The notes: a model not told the origin generated them from the sequence alone. A stretch of DNA of 59,031 nucleotides from Endozoicomonas sp. G2_1 (GCF_017744155.1 NZ_JAGHQT010000022.1:1-59031), one strand, 5' to 3'. Shown: positions 41,048 to 51,146, counted from the stretch's first letter. A program made the numbers and translations.

Positions 41048-41254
41048 TGCTTAACCTGAGATCTGGTTAAGATGTGAGTTAAATTAGTTATTTTAAATTG
41101 ACCTAGTACCTTATTTCTTTACAGTTAGGGACTTTCTTCGATAGCAAGGCAAATTTACGCGTCAATAGTTTGTCTACTGCAAGTGAATTTAACGCTGTTA
41201 GCGATGAAAATAGCTACTGTAAAGCCATTTATTATCCAGAACTCAGGTTATTCA
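41048..41254. repeat. 207-bp structured intergenic element, copy 2
   Basis: It has the same architecture and the same length as copy 1 (143-349): terminal inverted repeats at 41048-41070 and 41232-41254 (19 of 23 match), inner arms CTTTACAGT (41117-41125) and ACTGTAAAG (41216-41224), and a core at 41146-41213 containing AATTTACGCGTCAATAG, which is identical in copy 1. The inner arms differ in sequence from copy 1 but remain perfectly paired. It sits between the terminator of the DUF3718-like gene and the patatin gene. No ORF. Confidence 0.7.
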
Positions 41255-41286
41255 ATAGCTTAACTAAATTATTGTCTTTAAAAAAG

Positions 41287-41314
41287 AAAAAACCAGCGCT
41301 AGGCGCTGGTTTTT
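41287..41314 (-). terminator. Terminator of the DUF3718-like gene
   Basis: AAAAAACCAGCGC (41287-41299) pairs with GCGCTGGTTTTT (41303-41314) around a 3-nt loop. A- and T-runs on both sides allow bidirectional action. It lies 58 bp beyond the stop of the minus-strand gene. Confidence 0.88.
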
Positions 41315-41371
41315 AGATTGCTGACAAATTATTAATAGAAAAAAATTGGTATTAATTTCCACTAATAATTA

Positions 41372-41728
41372 TTAGCTGCTAACGCGAGCGTTAGCGGCGT
41401 CAAACAAAGGTGTTCCTGATTGAATTACTGCTAAATTAGCTGATACCGTTTTCTTTGGTAGCTTACTAATCATTAAAGAACCTGTTTTCACAGAACCTCT
41501 AGCTGCAGCAAATTCTAGTAAGTTTTGACCATTACATTGAACGCCTTTAAAAACACTGCGGATTTTAAGTTTGTTCATCTTTAAGAAAGAACGTAAGCGT
41601 TTTTTGTCATCTGCTGCTACGTACTGGCAAAGGTTTTGTGCCACATCGTCAGCGCGTACCTGAGGTGCCGCAAACACAGACGTTAAAGTTAAAGCTGAAA
41701 TGGTAGAAACTAATAATAATTTTTTCAT
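41372..41728 (-). CDS. DUF3718-like secreted small protein
   Basis: The 118-residue protein has a Sec signal peptide (basic MKK, hydrophobic to about residue 20, cleavage after VFA) and a small basic domain with NLCQYVAADDKKRLRSFLKM, KLKIRSVFKGVQCNGQNLLE and FAAARGS, including two Cys that could form one disulphide. I associate this pattern with DUF3718 of Alteromonadales; its function is unknown to me. It is probably periplasmic. It stands alone behind a cyclic-di-GMP riboswitch and a clear promoter, and ends at a strong terminator, so its expression is expected to follow c-di-GMP. Confidence 0.72.
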   Translation of the reverse strand: MKKLLLVSTISALTLTSVFAAPQVRADDVAQNLCQYVAADDKKRLRSFLKMNKLKIRSVFKGVQCNGQNLLEFAAARGSVKTGSLMISKLPKKTVSANLAVIQSGTPLFDAANARVSS

Positions 41729-41769
41729 TTTTAATAACCTAATAAAACTTAAATGGGATTAATAAAAAG

Positions 41770-41798
41770 AAAAAACCTCTGCATCCTTTCATCGAGGT
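41770..41798 (-). terminator. Riboswitch-linked terminator (expression platform)
   Basis: On the minus strand ACCTC (41798-41794) can pair with GAGGT (41779-41775), directly followed by TTTTTTC. The 5' arm takes the ACC that also closes the GGTAGCGGGGTTACC part of the aptamer, so the two structures compete. The stem is short, so the strength is uncertain. Confidence 0.5.
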
Positions 41799-41886
41799 AA
41801 CCCCGCTACCATAGTTTTTGTTATTAAATAACTTAAACCTTAGGCCGGAAGCTTTGCGTAACATACTTTCATATGTGTTGCCTTTT
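41786..41886 (-). promoter_or_regulatory. Cyclic-di-GMP-I (GEMM-I) riboswitch
   Basis: Read on the minus strand, the leader contains AAAGGCAACACATAT, a GAAA tetraloop with the returning GTATGT arm, the highly conserved ACGCAAAGCTTCCGGCCTAA, a variable stem region, and GGTAGCGGGGTTACC. This order matches the GEMM-I aptamer: the P1b hairpin with GAAA tetraloop, the receptor region, and the conserved 3' half that holds c-di-GMP. It sits between a promoter (41901-41929) and the DUF3718-like gene. It is a motif call by eye; an Rfam RF01051 search would settle it. Confidence 0.92.
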
Positions 41887-41900
41887 CTTTGTCAACTAAA

Positions 41901-41929
41901 AGTATTGCTAAATATTTGATCTAATGCAA
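41901..41929 (-). promoter_or_regulatory. Sigma-70-type promoter of the riboswitch-controlled gene
   Basis: On the minus strand TTGCAT (41929-41924), a 17-bp spacer and AATACT (41906-41901) form a good sigma-70 promoter. Transcription would begin near 41894, a few nt before the riboswitch, and give a leader of about 165 nt before the DUF3718-like start. Confidence 0.65.
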
Positions 41930-42052
41930 GTAAATTTTAAAAATCGTGTGACAATTTAAGGTATTAGTATTTTTGATTTTAAATCAGGCAGTTAGTGGTG
42001 GTAAATTAAACGTAGTGTAATAATTTTGACACGCTTTTGCTTGAAATATAGA

Positions 42053-42072
42053 CAGAGGGCATAAGCCCTCTG
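42053..42072 (-). terminator. Probable terminator of the liu-sco operon
   Basis: CAGAGGGC (42053-42060) pairs perfectly with GCCCTCTG (42065-42072) around a 4-nt loop, about 70 bp beyond the scoB stop. The following T-run is interrupted on the minus strand (TCTATATTT). The remaining stretch 41930-42052 holds no gene. Confidence 0.6.
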
Positions 42073-42142
42073 CATTAAAATATGGCTACCTGTTATGATT
42101 GTGTAAAACAAATTTTTGAGTTTGGTTAATAAGCTGTTATCA

Positions 42143-42799
42143 CTATACTGTCATTTCAGGGACATGCTCTGGAACAACCAGTTCACCTGCCGTTAATCGC
42201 ACAATTTCATCGACGCTGACCCCAGGCGCTCGCTCGAGTAAATGAAATTTACCGTCTTTAATTTCGATAAAAGCCAGATCAGTGAGCACTTTTTTAATAC
42301 ACCCTTTACCCGTAAGGGGAAGAGAGCACTCAGTTAACAATTTTGATTCACCGTGTTTTGATGCATGGGTCATAGTGACGATAATATTGTCAGCTCCGGC
42401 GACTAAATCCATGGCGCCGCCCATGCCTTTAATCAGCTTATCAGGAATCATGTACGACGCGATATTACCTTCAACGTCAACTTCAAATGCGCCGAGTACG
42501 GTTAAGTCGACGTGACCACCGCGAATCATCGCAAACGATTCTGCTGAGTCAAATATTGATGCGCCTGTGATTGCAGTAACGGTTTGTTTACCCGCATTGA
42601 TCATATCGGCGTCAAGTTCTTGTTCGGTCGGGAATTGCCCCATCCCCAATAAGCCATTTTCTGATTGCAACATTACTTCGATGCCGTCGGGAACATAATT
42701 AGCAACAAGTGTTGGAATACCAATACCAAGGTTAACGTAATAACCATCTTTGAGCTCTTGCGCGACGCGCATAGCGATTTGCTGACGAGATAAAGCCAT
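42143..42799 (-). CDS. scoB: 3-oxoacid CoA-transferase subunit B
   Basis: ScoB with ScoA moves CoA from succinyl-CoA to acetoacetate, activating the acetoacetate released by HMG-CoA lyase. The 218 residues match the B subunit. The catalytic Glu lies in MLQSENGLLGMG; GIGIPTLVANYVP is near the N-terminus. ATG follows AGGAGAATTCTC. It is the last gene of the leucine operon, 22 bp after scoA. AtoA-type acetate CoA-transferase is a close alternative. Confidence 0.92.
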   Translation of the reverse strand: MALSRQQIAMRVAQELKDGYYVNLGIGIPTLVANYVPDGIEVMLQSENGLLGMGQFPTEQELDADMINAGKQTVTAITGASIFDSAESFAMIRGGHVDLTVLGAFEVDVEGNIASYMIPDKLIKGMGGAMDLVAGADNIIVTMTHASKHGESKLLTECSLPLTGKGCIKKVLTDLAFIEIKDGKFHLLERAPGVSVDEIVRLTAGELVVPEHVPEMTV

Positions 42800-42821
42800 G
42801 AGAATTCTCCTATGCTGTCGA

Positions 42822-43544
42822 TTATTTATCGCCGTTGGTCGTCGCCGATTGATTGATAGTGCGCTGTTCTATGCGCTTTTCAAAGCTACCTTGGATCAAT
42901 CGATCGACATAAATACCTGGGGTGTGAATTTGATCGGGATCTAATTGTCCCGGTTCGACAATTTCTTCAACTTCAACAACCGTGATTTTTCCCGCTGTCG
43001 CCGCCATTGGATTAAAATTTCGGGCTGTTTTTCTAAAGACTAAATTGCCATAACGATCGGCTTTCCACGCTTTTACAATGGCAAAGTCACCTTTTATTGA
43101 CTCTTCTAAAATGTAGTGACGACCGTCGAATTCTCGTGATTCTTTGCCCTCGGCAACCGGAGTACCGTAACCCGTTGCCGTGTAAAACGCGGGAATACCA
43201 GCACCGCCGGCTCGCATTTTTTCAGCCAGAGTGCCTTGTGGAGTAAGCTCAACCTCTAGCTCGCCCGACATCATTTGTCGTTCAAATTCCGCATTTTCAC
43301 CAACATAAGAAGCGATTATTTTTTTTATTTGTCGATCGCCAAGTAATACACCCAAGCCAAAATCATCAACGCCGCAGTTGTTTGAAACAAGCGTGAGCCC
43401 TTTGGTTTTCTTGCGTTTAATCTCGGCGATTAAGTTCTCGGGAATACCGCATAGGCCAAAGCCACCAGCGATCACTGTCATATTGTCTTCGAGACCTGCC
43501 ATAGCTTGTTCATAACTTGACACTACTTTGTCAAATCCAGCCAT
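42822..43544 (-). CDS. scoA: 3-oxoacid CoA-transferase subunit A
   Basis: ScoA is the partner of ScoB. The 240 residues contain the family stretch [19 protein letters not shown] and [16 protein letters not shown], with [17 protein letters not shown] further on. ATG at 43544 is chosen because AAGGAG lies at ideal spacing; an upstream ATG at 43574 would add ten residues without family similarity. The gap to liuE is 134 bp, so a secondary promoter is possible. Confidence 0.92.
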   Translation of the reverse strand: MAGFDKVVSSYEQAMAGLEDNMTVIAGGFGLCGIPENLIAEIKRKKTKGLTLVSNNCGVDDFGLGVLLGDRQIKKIIASYVGENAEFERQMMSGELEVELTPQGTLAEKMRAGGAGIPAFYTATGYGTPVAEGKESREFDGRHYILEESIKGDFAIVKAWKADRYGNLVFRKTARNFNPMAATAGKITVVEVEEIVEPGQLDPDQIHTPGIYVDRLIQGSFEKRIEQRTINQSATTNGDK

Positions 43545-43678
43545 CGTTAGCTCCTTATCAATCTGTTGAAACAATTCTGTCGAAAAATGTTTTCGTTTGA
43601 ATTTTTGTTTTGGTACTTATTTTTAGTATTTGCTTTTAGTCTTTATTTTGTCGCATATGTTTTGTCACGGGTGCCGGG

Positions 43679-44602
43679 TTAGGGCTTAGCTCGATAGGCC
43701 AGTGATACTTTTGACACTGGGTCTTTGCCCAATTTGTCACTGATAAACCAGCCGGTTTCCAGCAGTAAATCGAAATTAACATCGTGTTTTATGTCAAGGC
43801 CGTTGAGCAGATAAACGACGTCTTCGGTCGCGACATTGCCGGATGCGCCTTTAGCATAAGGACAGCCACCGAGGCCAGCAACTGCAGCGTCAATCGTGTT
43901 AATACCAAATTGTAATGCGCTGTAAATATTTGCTAACGCTTGGCCATAGGTATCGTGGAAGTGAACGGCGAGCTTCTCCCTAGGAACAAGCGCTGTCACT
44001 GCCTGTAACATTTTCGCGACACTCGCTGGAGTGCCGACACCTATAGTGTCACCAAGAGAAATTTCATAGCAGCCTAAATCAAGTAGACGTTTGGCAACAG
44101 CGGCGACTTGTTCTGGCTCAATATCTCCTTGATATGGGCAGCCAACCACACACGAGACATAACCTCTCACCGGCAGGTTTGCTTTTTTAGCCGACTCAAT
44201 TAACGGAATAAAACGCTCGATACTTTCGTCAATCGAGCAGTTAATGTTTTTTTGGCTAAATTGCTCTGAAGCGGCACCGAACACAGCAACTTCGTCAACA
44301 CCAGCGGCGAGGGCGGCTTCAAACCCCTTCATGTTGGGTGTTAAGCAGGTGTAGCTAACCCCAGTTTGACGTCGAATACCGGCAAAAACATCCGTAGAGG
44401 TCGCCATTTGCGGGACCCATTTAGGTGAAACGAAGCTACCGGCCTCAATTTTTTTTAAACCAGCATCGCTGAGTTGATTCACTAAACTAATTTTGTCTTC
44501 AGCACTAATAGGCTCTTGTTCATTTTGTAGGCCGTCTCTCGGTCCTACTTCTACAATGTTGACAAATTCTGGCAATGACTGATTAAGCCCTGAAAGAGTC
44601 AT
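43679..44602 (-). CDS. liuE: Hydroxymethylglutaryl-CoA lyase
   Basis: LiuE (MvaB) splits HMG-CoA into acetyl-CoA and acetoacetate, the last step of leucine breakdown. The 307-residue TIM barrel has [12 protein letters not shown] at the start, metal and catalytic sites in [19 protein letters not shown], and the loop Cys in [21 protein letters not shown] chose ATG at 44602 because GCAGGAG lies upstream; the start then lies 4 nt before the liuD stop ends on the same strand. An upstream ATG at 44626 would overlap liuD by 20 nt. Confidence 0.95.
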   Translation of the reverse strand: MTLSGLNQSLPEFVNIVEVGPRDGLQNEQEPISAEDKISLVNQLSDAGLKKIEAGSFVSPKWVPQMATSTDVFAGIRRQTGVSYTCLTPNMKGFEAALAAGVDEVAVFGAASEQFSQKNINCSIDESIERFIPLIESAKKANLPVRGYVSCVVGCPYQGDIEPEQVAAVAKRLLDLGCYEISLGDTIGVGTPASVAKMLQAVTALVPREKLAVHFHDTYGQALANIYSALQFGINTIDAAVAGLGGCPYAKGASGNVATEDVVYLLNGLDIKHDVNFDLLLETGWFISDKLGKDPVSKVSLAYRAKP

Positions 44603-44606
44603 ATCG

Positions 44607-46754
44607 CTACTCCTGCTCATTAACATTAAAGCTCAGCAGTTCAGCACCACCATCAACCATATCACCGGTTTGGTAAAAAACACTTTCGACTGTACCTGCA
44701 TGTGGTGCTCTAATGGTGTGCTCCATTTTCATGGCTTCCATAATCATTAACGCTTGTTCTGCTTCAACCTCAGTGCCCGCTTCAACCAGTACACTGACCA
44801 CAGTGCCGTTCATTGGTGCAATCAAGCCGCCGTTATCTGTTTGGCTATCACTATCGCCTAAATCAGGCGTTAGTTGGGTGAAATTGAATGCACCATTTTG
44901 TCGGTATAGGGTAATAACATCGTCAGTACTCGTTTTATTGATATGTACTGATGCCTCACTGCGATAACCGTTGATCGTGGTCAGCAGTTGATCGCTATTT
45001 AAGCTACCTTGGCACTTAATGACAGTGCCGTTGTTAATACTAATGGCATAAGCTTGCGTTGCGGCGTCACCATCTCGGTTGTTTAAGTGTTCTACTTCAA
45101 TGTCGAATGTGTCGTCACTGTTGCCGAGTTCAGGTCTTAATGATAAAGATTGTTTGTTGGCTTCGTTGGCTCGCCAGTGGTTGGCTTGGTGCCAAGGAGA
45201 GTTGCTGTCACTACTCAACAAAGCTTTTTTGTTAGCCGTATTCGCTTTTGCCAATACTAAATAGAGCGCCGCCATTACTAGGTTGTCAGCCAGTGCTTGA
45301 TTATCTTGAACGGGGCCATTGTGAAAAATTTGCTCGTGATGTTTCTCAATGAATCCAGTATCTAGATCAGCTTCAACAAACGCAGGGCAGGTCGCTAAAT
45401 TGTATAAAAAGTCGATATTGGTGGTAACACCGCTGATGCGGTATTCCGACAGCGCTTTTGCCAAACGTTGTAGCGCTTTATCTCTATTTTCGTCCCAAAC
45501 TACGAGCTTAGCGATCATAGGATCGTAATAAACACTGACTTCGTCACCTTGTAAAACCCCAGTGTCAACGCGAACATGTTCACTTTCTGTAGGTGCTTGT
45601 AAGAAATTTAGCGTGCCGGTGGCAGGCAAGAAATCATTGTTGGCATCCTCAGCGTAAATTCGCGCTTCAAAAGCGTGACCGTGAATAGAGAGTTGAGCCT
45701 GTGTTTTTGGTAACGTTTCGTTGGCTGCTACGCGAAGTTGCCATTCAACCAAATCTTGCTTGGTAATATATTCGGTAACTGGATGCTCCACTTGTAAACG
45801 CGTGTTCATTTCCATGAAGTAGAAAGCGCTGCGGCCGGTGCTTGGATCGACATCGAGCAAAAACTCAACAGTACCCGCACCACAATAGCCGATGGCTTGC
45901 GCTGCTTTTATTGCCGCCTGGCCCATTTCAGCTCGCAGTGTCTCGCTCATCCCAGGCGCAGGGGCTTCTTCAATAACCTTTTGGTGACGACGTTGTACTG
46001 AGCAATCGCGTTCAAATAAATACACCGCGTTGCCGTGATTGTCACAAAATACTTGAATTTCAACATGACGAGGTTGAGTTAAATACTTTTCAACCAACAT
46101 GGTGTCGTCGCCAAAGCCGTTAAGTGCTTCGCGCTTAGCGGCGGCAAGTTCTTCGCTAAATTGCCCAGCTTGCCAAACTTGTCGCATACCTTTACCACCA
46201 CCACCTGCGGTAGCTTTGAGTAGCACTGGGTAGCCCATATCATCAGCTGCTTGTTTCAAAATAGCTTCGTCTTGGGCATCGCCGTGGTAGCCCGGAACCA
46301 GCGGCACTTGCGCTTTTTCCATAATGCTTTTGGCTGCCGATTTAGAGCCCATTGCTTCAATGGCGTCAACTGGTGGCCCGATAAAGGTAATGTCGTTGTC
46401 AGCACAAAGTCGACAAAACTCAGCATTTTCAGATAAAAAACCATAGCCCGGATGAATCGCTTGAGCGCCAGTGCGCTTTGCTGCGGCAATTACTTTGTCA
46501 GCGACTAAATAGCTGTCTCGTGACGGTGATGGCCCCAAGTAGACAGCTTCGTCAGCCATTGTTACGTGTAAGGCATCAACATCGGCATCTGAATATACGG
46601 CAACGGTAAGTATTCCCATGCGTCTTGCGGTTTTGATTACTCGGCAGGCAATTTCACCGCGGTTAGCAATCAAAATTTTACTGAACATTTGGCGCTCTGA
46701 ACGCTTGATGTTAGCACAGTCTTTTTTTACATCGATAGGATTAGAGAGAGTCAT
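44607..46754 (-). CDS. liuD: Methylcrotonyl-CoA carboxylase biotin-containing alpha subunit
   Basis: LiuD (MccA) carboxylates its own biotin with ATP and bicarbonate and hands CO2 to LiuB. The order of domains is: biotin carboxylase ([20 protein letters not shown] onward, ATP-grasp [25 protein letters not shown]), a less conserved middle, and a C-terminal biotinyl domain with [15 protein letters not shown] at 46754 is chosen because it sits 1 nt after the liuC stop (TAATATG), behind GGAAAC; ATG at 46772 and a family-like start at 46688 are alternatives. The operon context distinguishes it from acetyl- or propionyl-CoA carboxylase. Confidence 0.94.
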   Translation of the reverse strand: MTLSNPIDVKKDCANIKRSERQMFSKILIANRGEIACRVIKTARRMGILTVAVYSDADVDALHVTMADEAVYLGPSPSRDSYLVADKVIAAAKRTGAQAIHPGYGFLSENAEFCRLCADNDITFIGPPVDAIEAMGSKSAAKSIMEKAQVPLVPGYHGDAQDEAILKQAADDMGYPVLLKATAGGGGKGMRQVWQAGQFSEELAAAKREALNGFGDDTMLVEKYLTQPRHVEIQVFCDNHGNAVYLFERDCSVQRRHQKVIEEAPAPGMSETLRAEMGQAAIKAAQAIGYCGAGTVEFLLDVDPSTGRSAFYFMEMNTRLQVEHPVTEYITKQDLVEWQLRVAANETLPKTQAQLSIHGHAFEARIYAEDANNDFLPATGTLNFLQAPTESEHVRVDTGVLQGDEVSVYYDPMIAKLVVWDENRDKALQRLAKALSEYRISGVTTNIDFLYNLATCPAFVEADLDTGFIEKHHEQIFHNGPVQDNQALADNLVMAALYLVLAKANTANKKALLSSDSNSPWHQANHWRANEANKQSLSLRPELGNSDDTFDIEVEHLNNRDGDAATQAYAISINNGTVIKCQGSLNSDQLLTTINGYRSEASVHINKTSTDDVITLYRQNGAFNFTQLTPDLGDSDSQTDNGGLIAPMNGTVVSVLVEAGTEVEAEQALMIMEAMKMEHTIRAPHAGTVESVFYQTGDMVDGGAELLSFNVNEQE

Positions 46755-46755
46755 A

Positions 46756-47676
46756 TTATTCGTTTCCGTCATGTGCTTGTCTTTGCTGAACTGATGAGGG
46801 GTGCTGATTTACTTGCTGTTGCCACTGGGGTTGGCGCTTGTCAAAAAAAGCGCTTAAACCTTCTTGACCTTCTGGCGATGTCCGAATGTTGGCGATGCGG
46901 ACGCTGGTATCAGCCAAAACATCGTCGTTAATACCTTGGTTTAAGTCACAATAGGCAACGTCAAAGGCCAGTTGTTTTGCTTGGCGAACAGCGTCGGGCC
47001 CGTTGGCTAATAGTAAGGTGACAAACTCATCGACTTTTTGATCAAGCAATTCTGGTTCGACAACTTCGTCAACTAAACCTAGCTCAGCAGCCTTGTTGGC
47101 GAAGAAGCGCTCGGCAGTCATAAAGTAACGACGAGATGCGCTTAACCCGATAGCATTGACCACATAAGGACTGATGGTTGCTGGGATCAAGCCAAGTTTC
47201 ACCTCGCTTAGGCAAAAGCTCGCTTTTGTGCTCGCGACCACGATATCGCAACAACTGGCTAAGCCAACGGCGCCACCAAAAGCAGCTCCTTGGATTTTGC
47301 CGATCACAGGCTTAGGCATAAAATTGAGGGTTTTAAGCATCTGAGCTAGGGCGTTGGCATCAGCGAGATTTTCTTGATAGCTGTAACTCGCCATACGCTT
47401 CATCCAGTTCAAGTCAGCACCCGCAGAAAAGCTCTTACCATTTGCAGCCAAAACCACAACCTTAACTTGAGGGGCGTTGGCTAAGTTAGTAAAGGTTGTT
47501 GTTAAGGTCTCGATGACAGTGTCATCAAAAGCATTGTGTTTATCTGGATTATTCAAGGTTACCGTTGCAACGCCGCTATCACTTATTTCGCAAATAACTT
47601 TATTTTCAGAGATATCTTTTGCTTTTCCCGTAACTTGCTCTGCTATTGCATTATCAAGGTGAGTGGTTGTACTCAT
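46756..47676 (-). CDS. liuC: Methylglutaconyl-CoA hydratase (crotonase fold)
   Basis: LiuC hydrates 3-methylglutaconyl-CoA to HMG-CoA. The 306-residue protein carries ATVTLNNPDKHNAFDD, the oxyanion stretch GKSFSAGADLNWMKRM, and IQGAAFGGAVGLASCCDI and CLSEVKLGLIPATISPYV with the active-site Glu. About 40 residues at both ends are longer than in typical crotonases and look disordered. It lies 37 bp after liuB and overlaps or abuts liuD. Confidence 0.93.
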   Translation of the reverse strand: MSTTTHLDNAIAEQVTGKAKDISENKVICEISDSGVATVTLNNPDKHNAFDDTVIETLTTTFTNLANAPQVKVVVLAANGKSFSAGADLNWMKRMASYSYQENLADANALAQMLKTLNFMPKPVIGKIQGAAFGGAVGLASCCDIVVASTKASFCLSEVKLGLIPATISPYVVNAIGLSASRRYFMTAERFFANKAAELGLVDEVVEPELLDQKVDEFVTLLLANGPDAVRQAKQLAFDVAYCDLNQGINDDVLADTSVRIANIRTSPEGQEGLSAFFDKRQPQWQQQVNQHPSSVQQRQAHDGNE

Positions 47677-47713
47677 AATAGTTTTTACCTCACTAATTTA
47701 AGTGAATGTCCAA

Positions 47714-49321
47714 TTACATGCGGAAAATACCAAAACGGGTATCTTCAATTGGTTTGTTAAGCGAGGCTGAAATAGCTAGCCCTAGTACTTGGCGAGTATC
47801 GGCTGGGTCGATAACACCATCGTCCCACAAACGAGCAGATGCGTAATACGGATGTCCTTGATGTTCGTAGTCATCAATAATTGGTTGTTTAAACGCGGCT
47901 TGTTCTTGTTCGCTCCACGTTTCACCACGTTTTTCAAGTTGGTCTGTTTTTACTTGTGCGAGTACACCAGCGGCTTGCTCACCACCCATTACTGAGATGC
48001 GGGCATTGGGCCACATAAATAAAAATCTTGGGTCATAAGCTCGGCCACACATACCATAGTTACCAGCACCGAAACTACCGCCGATTAAGACAGTAAACTT
48101 AGGTACTTGAGCACAGGCGACCGCGGTCACCATTTTGGCGCCATGTTTGGCAATACCACCAGCTTCGTATTGTTGACCTACCATAAAGCCAGTGATGTTT
48201 TGCAAAAATACCAACGGAATTTTGCGTTGAGCACAGAGCTCGACAAAGTGAGCACCTTTTTGTGCTGACTCACCAAACAATATGCCGTTATTAGCAACAA
48301 TACCGACGGGGTAACCAAAAATGCGTGCAAAGCCACACACTAAGGTGTTGCCATAAAGCGCTTTAAATTCGTCGAACTCACTACCGTCGACAATACGAGC
48401 GATGACTTCACGAACGTCATATTGCTGACGAGCGTCTTTTGGAATAACGCCGTAAATCTCCTCAACCTTATAGGCTGGGGCTTGAACCGCTTCGATGTTT
48501 AATTGCATCGGTTTTACGCGATTTAAGTTAGCAACTGCGGTTCTCGCTAAGTGCAATGCGTGATCATCGTTTTGTGCGTAGTGATCGGCAACACCAGAAG
48601 TTTTACAGTGGACATCGGCACCACCTAAATCTTCGGCGCTCACCACTTCACCAGTGGCGGCTTTCACCAAAGGTGGGCCCGCGAGAAAAATAGTTCCTTG
48701 TTCTTTAACGATGATCGACTCGTCAGCCATTGCTGGCACATAGGCACCACCAGCGGTACAAGAGCCCATGACAACAGCGATTTGGGGAATGTTTTGTGCC
48801 GACATATTGGCTTGGTTAAAGAAGATGCGACCAAAGTGTTCTTTGTCGGGAAAAACATCGTCTTGGTTTGGCAAGTTGGCGCCGCCTGAATCAACCAAGT
48901 AAATACACGGTAAGTTGTTTTCTTGCGCTATGGTTTGAGCGCGCAAATGTTTTTTAACCGTTAGTGGGTAATAGGTTCCGCCCTTTACCGTGGCATCATT
49001 AGCGACAATGACGCATTCTTGGCCACCGACACGGCCAATGCCAGTAATGATGCCCGCCGCCGGCACGTTATCTTGATAAACTTGATATGCTGCCAGTTGC
49101 GAGAATTCGAGAAATGCCGAACCGGGATCGAGTAATGCGTTAACGCGATCTCTTGGCAATAGCTTACCGCGCGACAAGTGGCGTTCGCGACTTTTATCAC
49201 CGCCACCTTGTTTTATTTGTCCAATTTTCGCCGTCAGGTCATCAACTTGAGCCTGCATATGGGCAGCGTTTTCAACGAAGTCAGCGCTGCGTGTATTTAT
49301 TTTTGACACTATTTTAGCCAC
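47714..49321 (-). CDS. liuB: Methylcrotonyl-CoA carboxylase carboxyltransferase beta subunit
   Basis: LiuB (MccB) transfers CO2 from biotin to 3-methylcrotonyl-CoA. The 535 residues fit the family; recognisable parts are [55 protein letters not shown] and [20 protein letters not shown], typical of MCC rather than propionyl-CoA carboxylase. It starts 82 bp after liuA and ends [11 protein letters not shown], the usual MCC beta terminus. Confidence 0.96.
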   Translation of the reverse strand: MAKIVSKINTRSADFVENAAHMQAQVDDLTAKIGQIKQGGGDKSRERHLSRGKLLPRDRVNALLDPGSAFLEFSQLAAYQVYQDNVPAAGIITGIGRVGGQECVIVANDATVKGGTYYPLTVKKHLRAQTIAQENNLPCIYLVDSGGANLPNQDDVFPDKEHFGRIFFNQANMSAQNIPQIAVVMGSCTAGGAYVPAMADESIIVKEQGTIFLAGPPLVKAATGEVVSAEDLGGADVHCKTSGVADHYAQNDDHALHLARTAVANLNRVKPMQLNIEAVQAPAYKVEEIYGVIPKDARQQYDVREVIARIVDGSEFDEFKALYGNTLVCGFARIFGYPVGIVANNGILFGESAQKGAHFVELCAQRKIPLVFLQNITGFMVGQQYEAGGIAKHGAKMVTAVACAQVPKFTVLIGGSFGAGNYGMCGRAYDPRFLFMWPNARISVMGGEQAAGVLAQVKTDQLEKRGETWSEQEQAAFKQPIIDDYEHQGHPYYASARLWDDGVIDPADTRQVLGLAISASLNKPIEDTRFGIFRM

Positions 49322-49403
49322 AAAACACCTACTTAAATGAGTTCAACAGTTTCTTTATGTTCATTGATATTAGTTATTCAATGTCTCAAGTTTTTAAATC
49401 AGC

Positions 49404-50573
49404 TTATTTAGAATCGTTAAAAAGCTCACGACCGATAAGCATACGGCGTATCTCAGAGGTACCGGCGCCAATTTCATAGAGTTTGGCATCGCGCAATAGA
49501 CGGCCGGCAGGAAACTCGTTGATATAGCCGTTGCCACCTAAAAGTTGAATAGCATCAAGCGCCATTTTGGTGGCGAGTTCTGCAGAGTAAAGAATAACGC
49601 CAGCGGCATCTTTACGGGTGGTTTCGCCTCGATCACAGGCCTGTGCAACTAAGTAAACATATGATTTTGCGGCATTCATTTGAGTGTACATGTCGGCAAC
49701 TTTGCCTTGTACTAGCTGAAATTCACCAATAGATTGACCAAATTGTTTGCGGTCGTGAATATATGGCACGACCAAATCCATGCAAGCGTCCATAATGCCC
49801 AATGGGCCACCAGAGAGAACTAAGCGCTCGTAATCAAGACCAGACATCAGTACTTTGACACCTTTGCCTTCTTCGCCGAGAATGTTTTCGGCAGGCACTT
49901 CACAGTTTTCAAAGACTAACTCACAGGTATTTGAACCGCGCATGCCAAGCTTATCGAGCTTTTGGTGACGACTAAAACCCGGAAAATCGCGCTCAACAAT
50001 AAATGCCGTAATGCCTTTTGAACCAGCGCTGGTATCGGTTTTGGCGTAAATAATGAATACATGAGCGTCTGGGCCATTGGTAATCCACATTTTGTTGCCG
50101 TTTAAAATGTATTTATCACCTTGTTTGTCGGCGCGTAACTTCATGCTCACAACATCAGAGCCAGCATTGGGTTCAGACATTGCCAAGGCACCAATGTGCT
50201 CACCACTACACAATTTAGGTAAGTATTTTAACTTTTGTTCGTGGCTGCCGTTTTTGTTTAATTGGTTTAAACACAAGTTAGACATAGCGCCGTAGCTCAA
50301 ACCAACCGAAGCGGAAGCTCGACTGATTTCCTGCATGGCAACAACGTGTTCTAAATAACCCAAACCAGAACCGCCGTATTCTTCGTCAACAGTCATGCCA
50401 AGTAAGCCCATGTCGCCAAACTTGCGCCATAAATCGTGAGGGAATTCATTGTCATGATCAATTTGCGCTGCGCGCGGTGCAATTTCATCACGGGCAAAAG
50501 CATTAACTTGATCGCGGATCATGTCGACAGTTTCGCCAAGGTTGAAGTTTAAAGAACTAAATTGAGAAATCAT
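49404..50573 (-). CDS. liuA: Isovaleryl-CoA dehydrogenase
   Basis: LiuA (Ivd) oxidises isovaleryl-CoA to 3-methylcrotonyl-CoA with FAD and passes electrons to ETF. The 389-residue acyl-CoA dehydrogenase has [37 protein letters not shown], the isovaleryl-type catalytic Glu region ([18 protein letters not shown]) and [20 protein letters not shown]. It is the first structural gene after liuR, 80 bp downstream. Confidence 0.96.
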   Translation of the reverse strand: MISQFSSLNFNLGETVDMIRDQVNAFARDEIAPRAAQIDHDNEFPHDLWRKFGDMGLLGMTVDEEYGGSGLGYLEHVVAMQEISRASASVGLSYGAMSNLCLNQLNKNGSHEQKLKYLPKLCSGEHIGALAMSEPNAGSDVVSMKLRADKQGDKYILNGNKMWITNGPDAHVFIIYAKTDTSAGSKGITAFIVERDFPGFSRHQKLDKLGMRGSNTCELVFENCEVPAENILGEEGKGVKVLMSGLDYERLVLSGGPLGIMDACMDLVVPYIHDRKQFGQSIGEFQLVQGKVADMYTQMNAAKSYVYLVAQACDRGETTRKDAAGVILYSAELATKMALDAIQLLGGNGYINEFPAGRLLRDAKLYEIGAGTSEIRRMLIGRELFNDSK

Positions 50574-50653
50574 GAAAATTCCTTACCTGCTGTTATTTGT
50601 TTAATTATTCGTAATTTGTATATTGTTGTGTGTCGTTGCTTAGTCGACTGTTA

Positions 50654-51073
50654 TTATTCTGCAATGAGCTTATCAAGTGTTTGTTGACAGCTTTGCTCTA
50701 GGCTGTCGAGTTCGGTGAGAACAACATCGATATCTTGTAATTGTTGCTGTAATACGGCTTTTTTATCAGCGATTAAATCCATAATCGTGACCAATTGTGT
50801 TTTGCTCGTTTTATCGGTGTCGTAAAGCTCAAATAAGCGACCCGTTTCGGCTAGTGAAAAGCCTAAGCGTTTGCCGCGTAAAATCAGTTTTAATCGAACT
50901 CTATCCCGTTGACTGTAAATACGAGTTTGACCACGTCTTGATGGTGCGAGTAACCCTTGATCTTCATAAAAGCGAATGCTGCGAGTAGTAATGTCGAACT
51001 CTTTGGCAAGTTCTCCTATGACATACGTTTTTTGCCCATTACTTGTATTGCTTGTCTTGAAATGGTCAGTCAT
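50654..51073 (-). CDS. liuR: MerR-family transcriptional regulator LiuR
   Basis: The 139-residue protein has an N-terminal MerR winged helix-turn-helix (YVIGELAKEFDITTRSIRFY, then EDQGLLAPSRRGQTRIYS), followed by a coiled-coil dimer helix rich in Gln, Leu and Asp. No C-terminal Cys-rich metal site is present. Its place at the head of liuABCDE identifies it as LiuR, the regulator of branched-chain amino acid use in many proteobacteria. A TTTAC-N6-GTAAA palindrome 58 bp upstream suggests self-regulation of the whole operon. Confidence 0.93.
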   Translation of the reverse strand: MTDHFKTSNTSNGQKTYVIGELAKEFDITTRSIRFYEDQGLLAPSRRGQTRIYSQRDRVRLKLILRGKRLGFSLAETGRLFELYDTDKTSKTQLVTIMDLIADKKAVLQQQLQDIDVVLTELDSLEQSCQQTLDKLIAE

Positions 51074-51130
51074 GGTTGTTTTCTAATAATTTATATTAAC
51101 GAATTAAGTGTAATTTCATGCTAGTGTAAG

Positions 51131-51146
51131 TTTACGTAAAGGTAAA
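51131..51146. promoter_or_regulatory. Candidate LiuR operator 1 (liu operon)
   Basis: TTTACGTAAAGGTAAA is a TTTAC-N6-GTAAA palindrome placed 58 bp before the liuR start, in the promoter region of the minus-strand operon. The flanks (AAG before) match operator 2. A MerR-type operator between promoter boxes is expected here. Confidence 0.7.
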
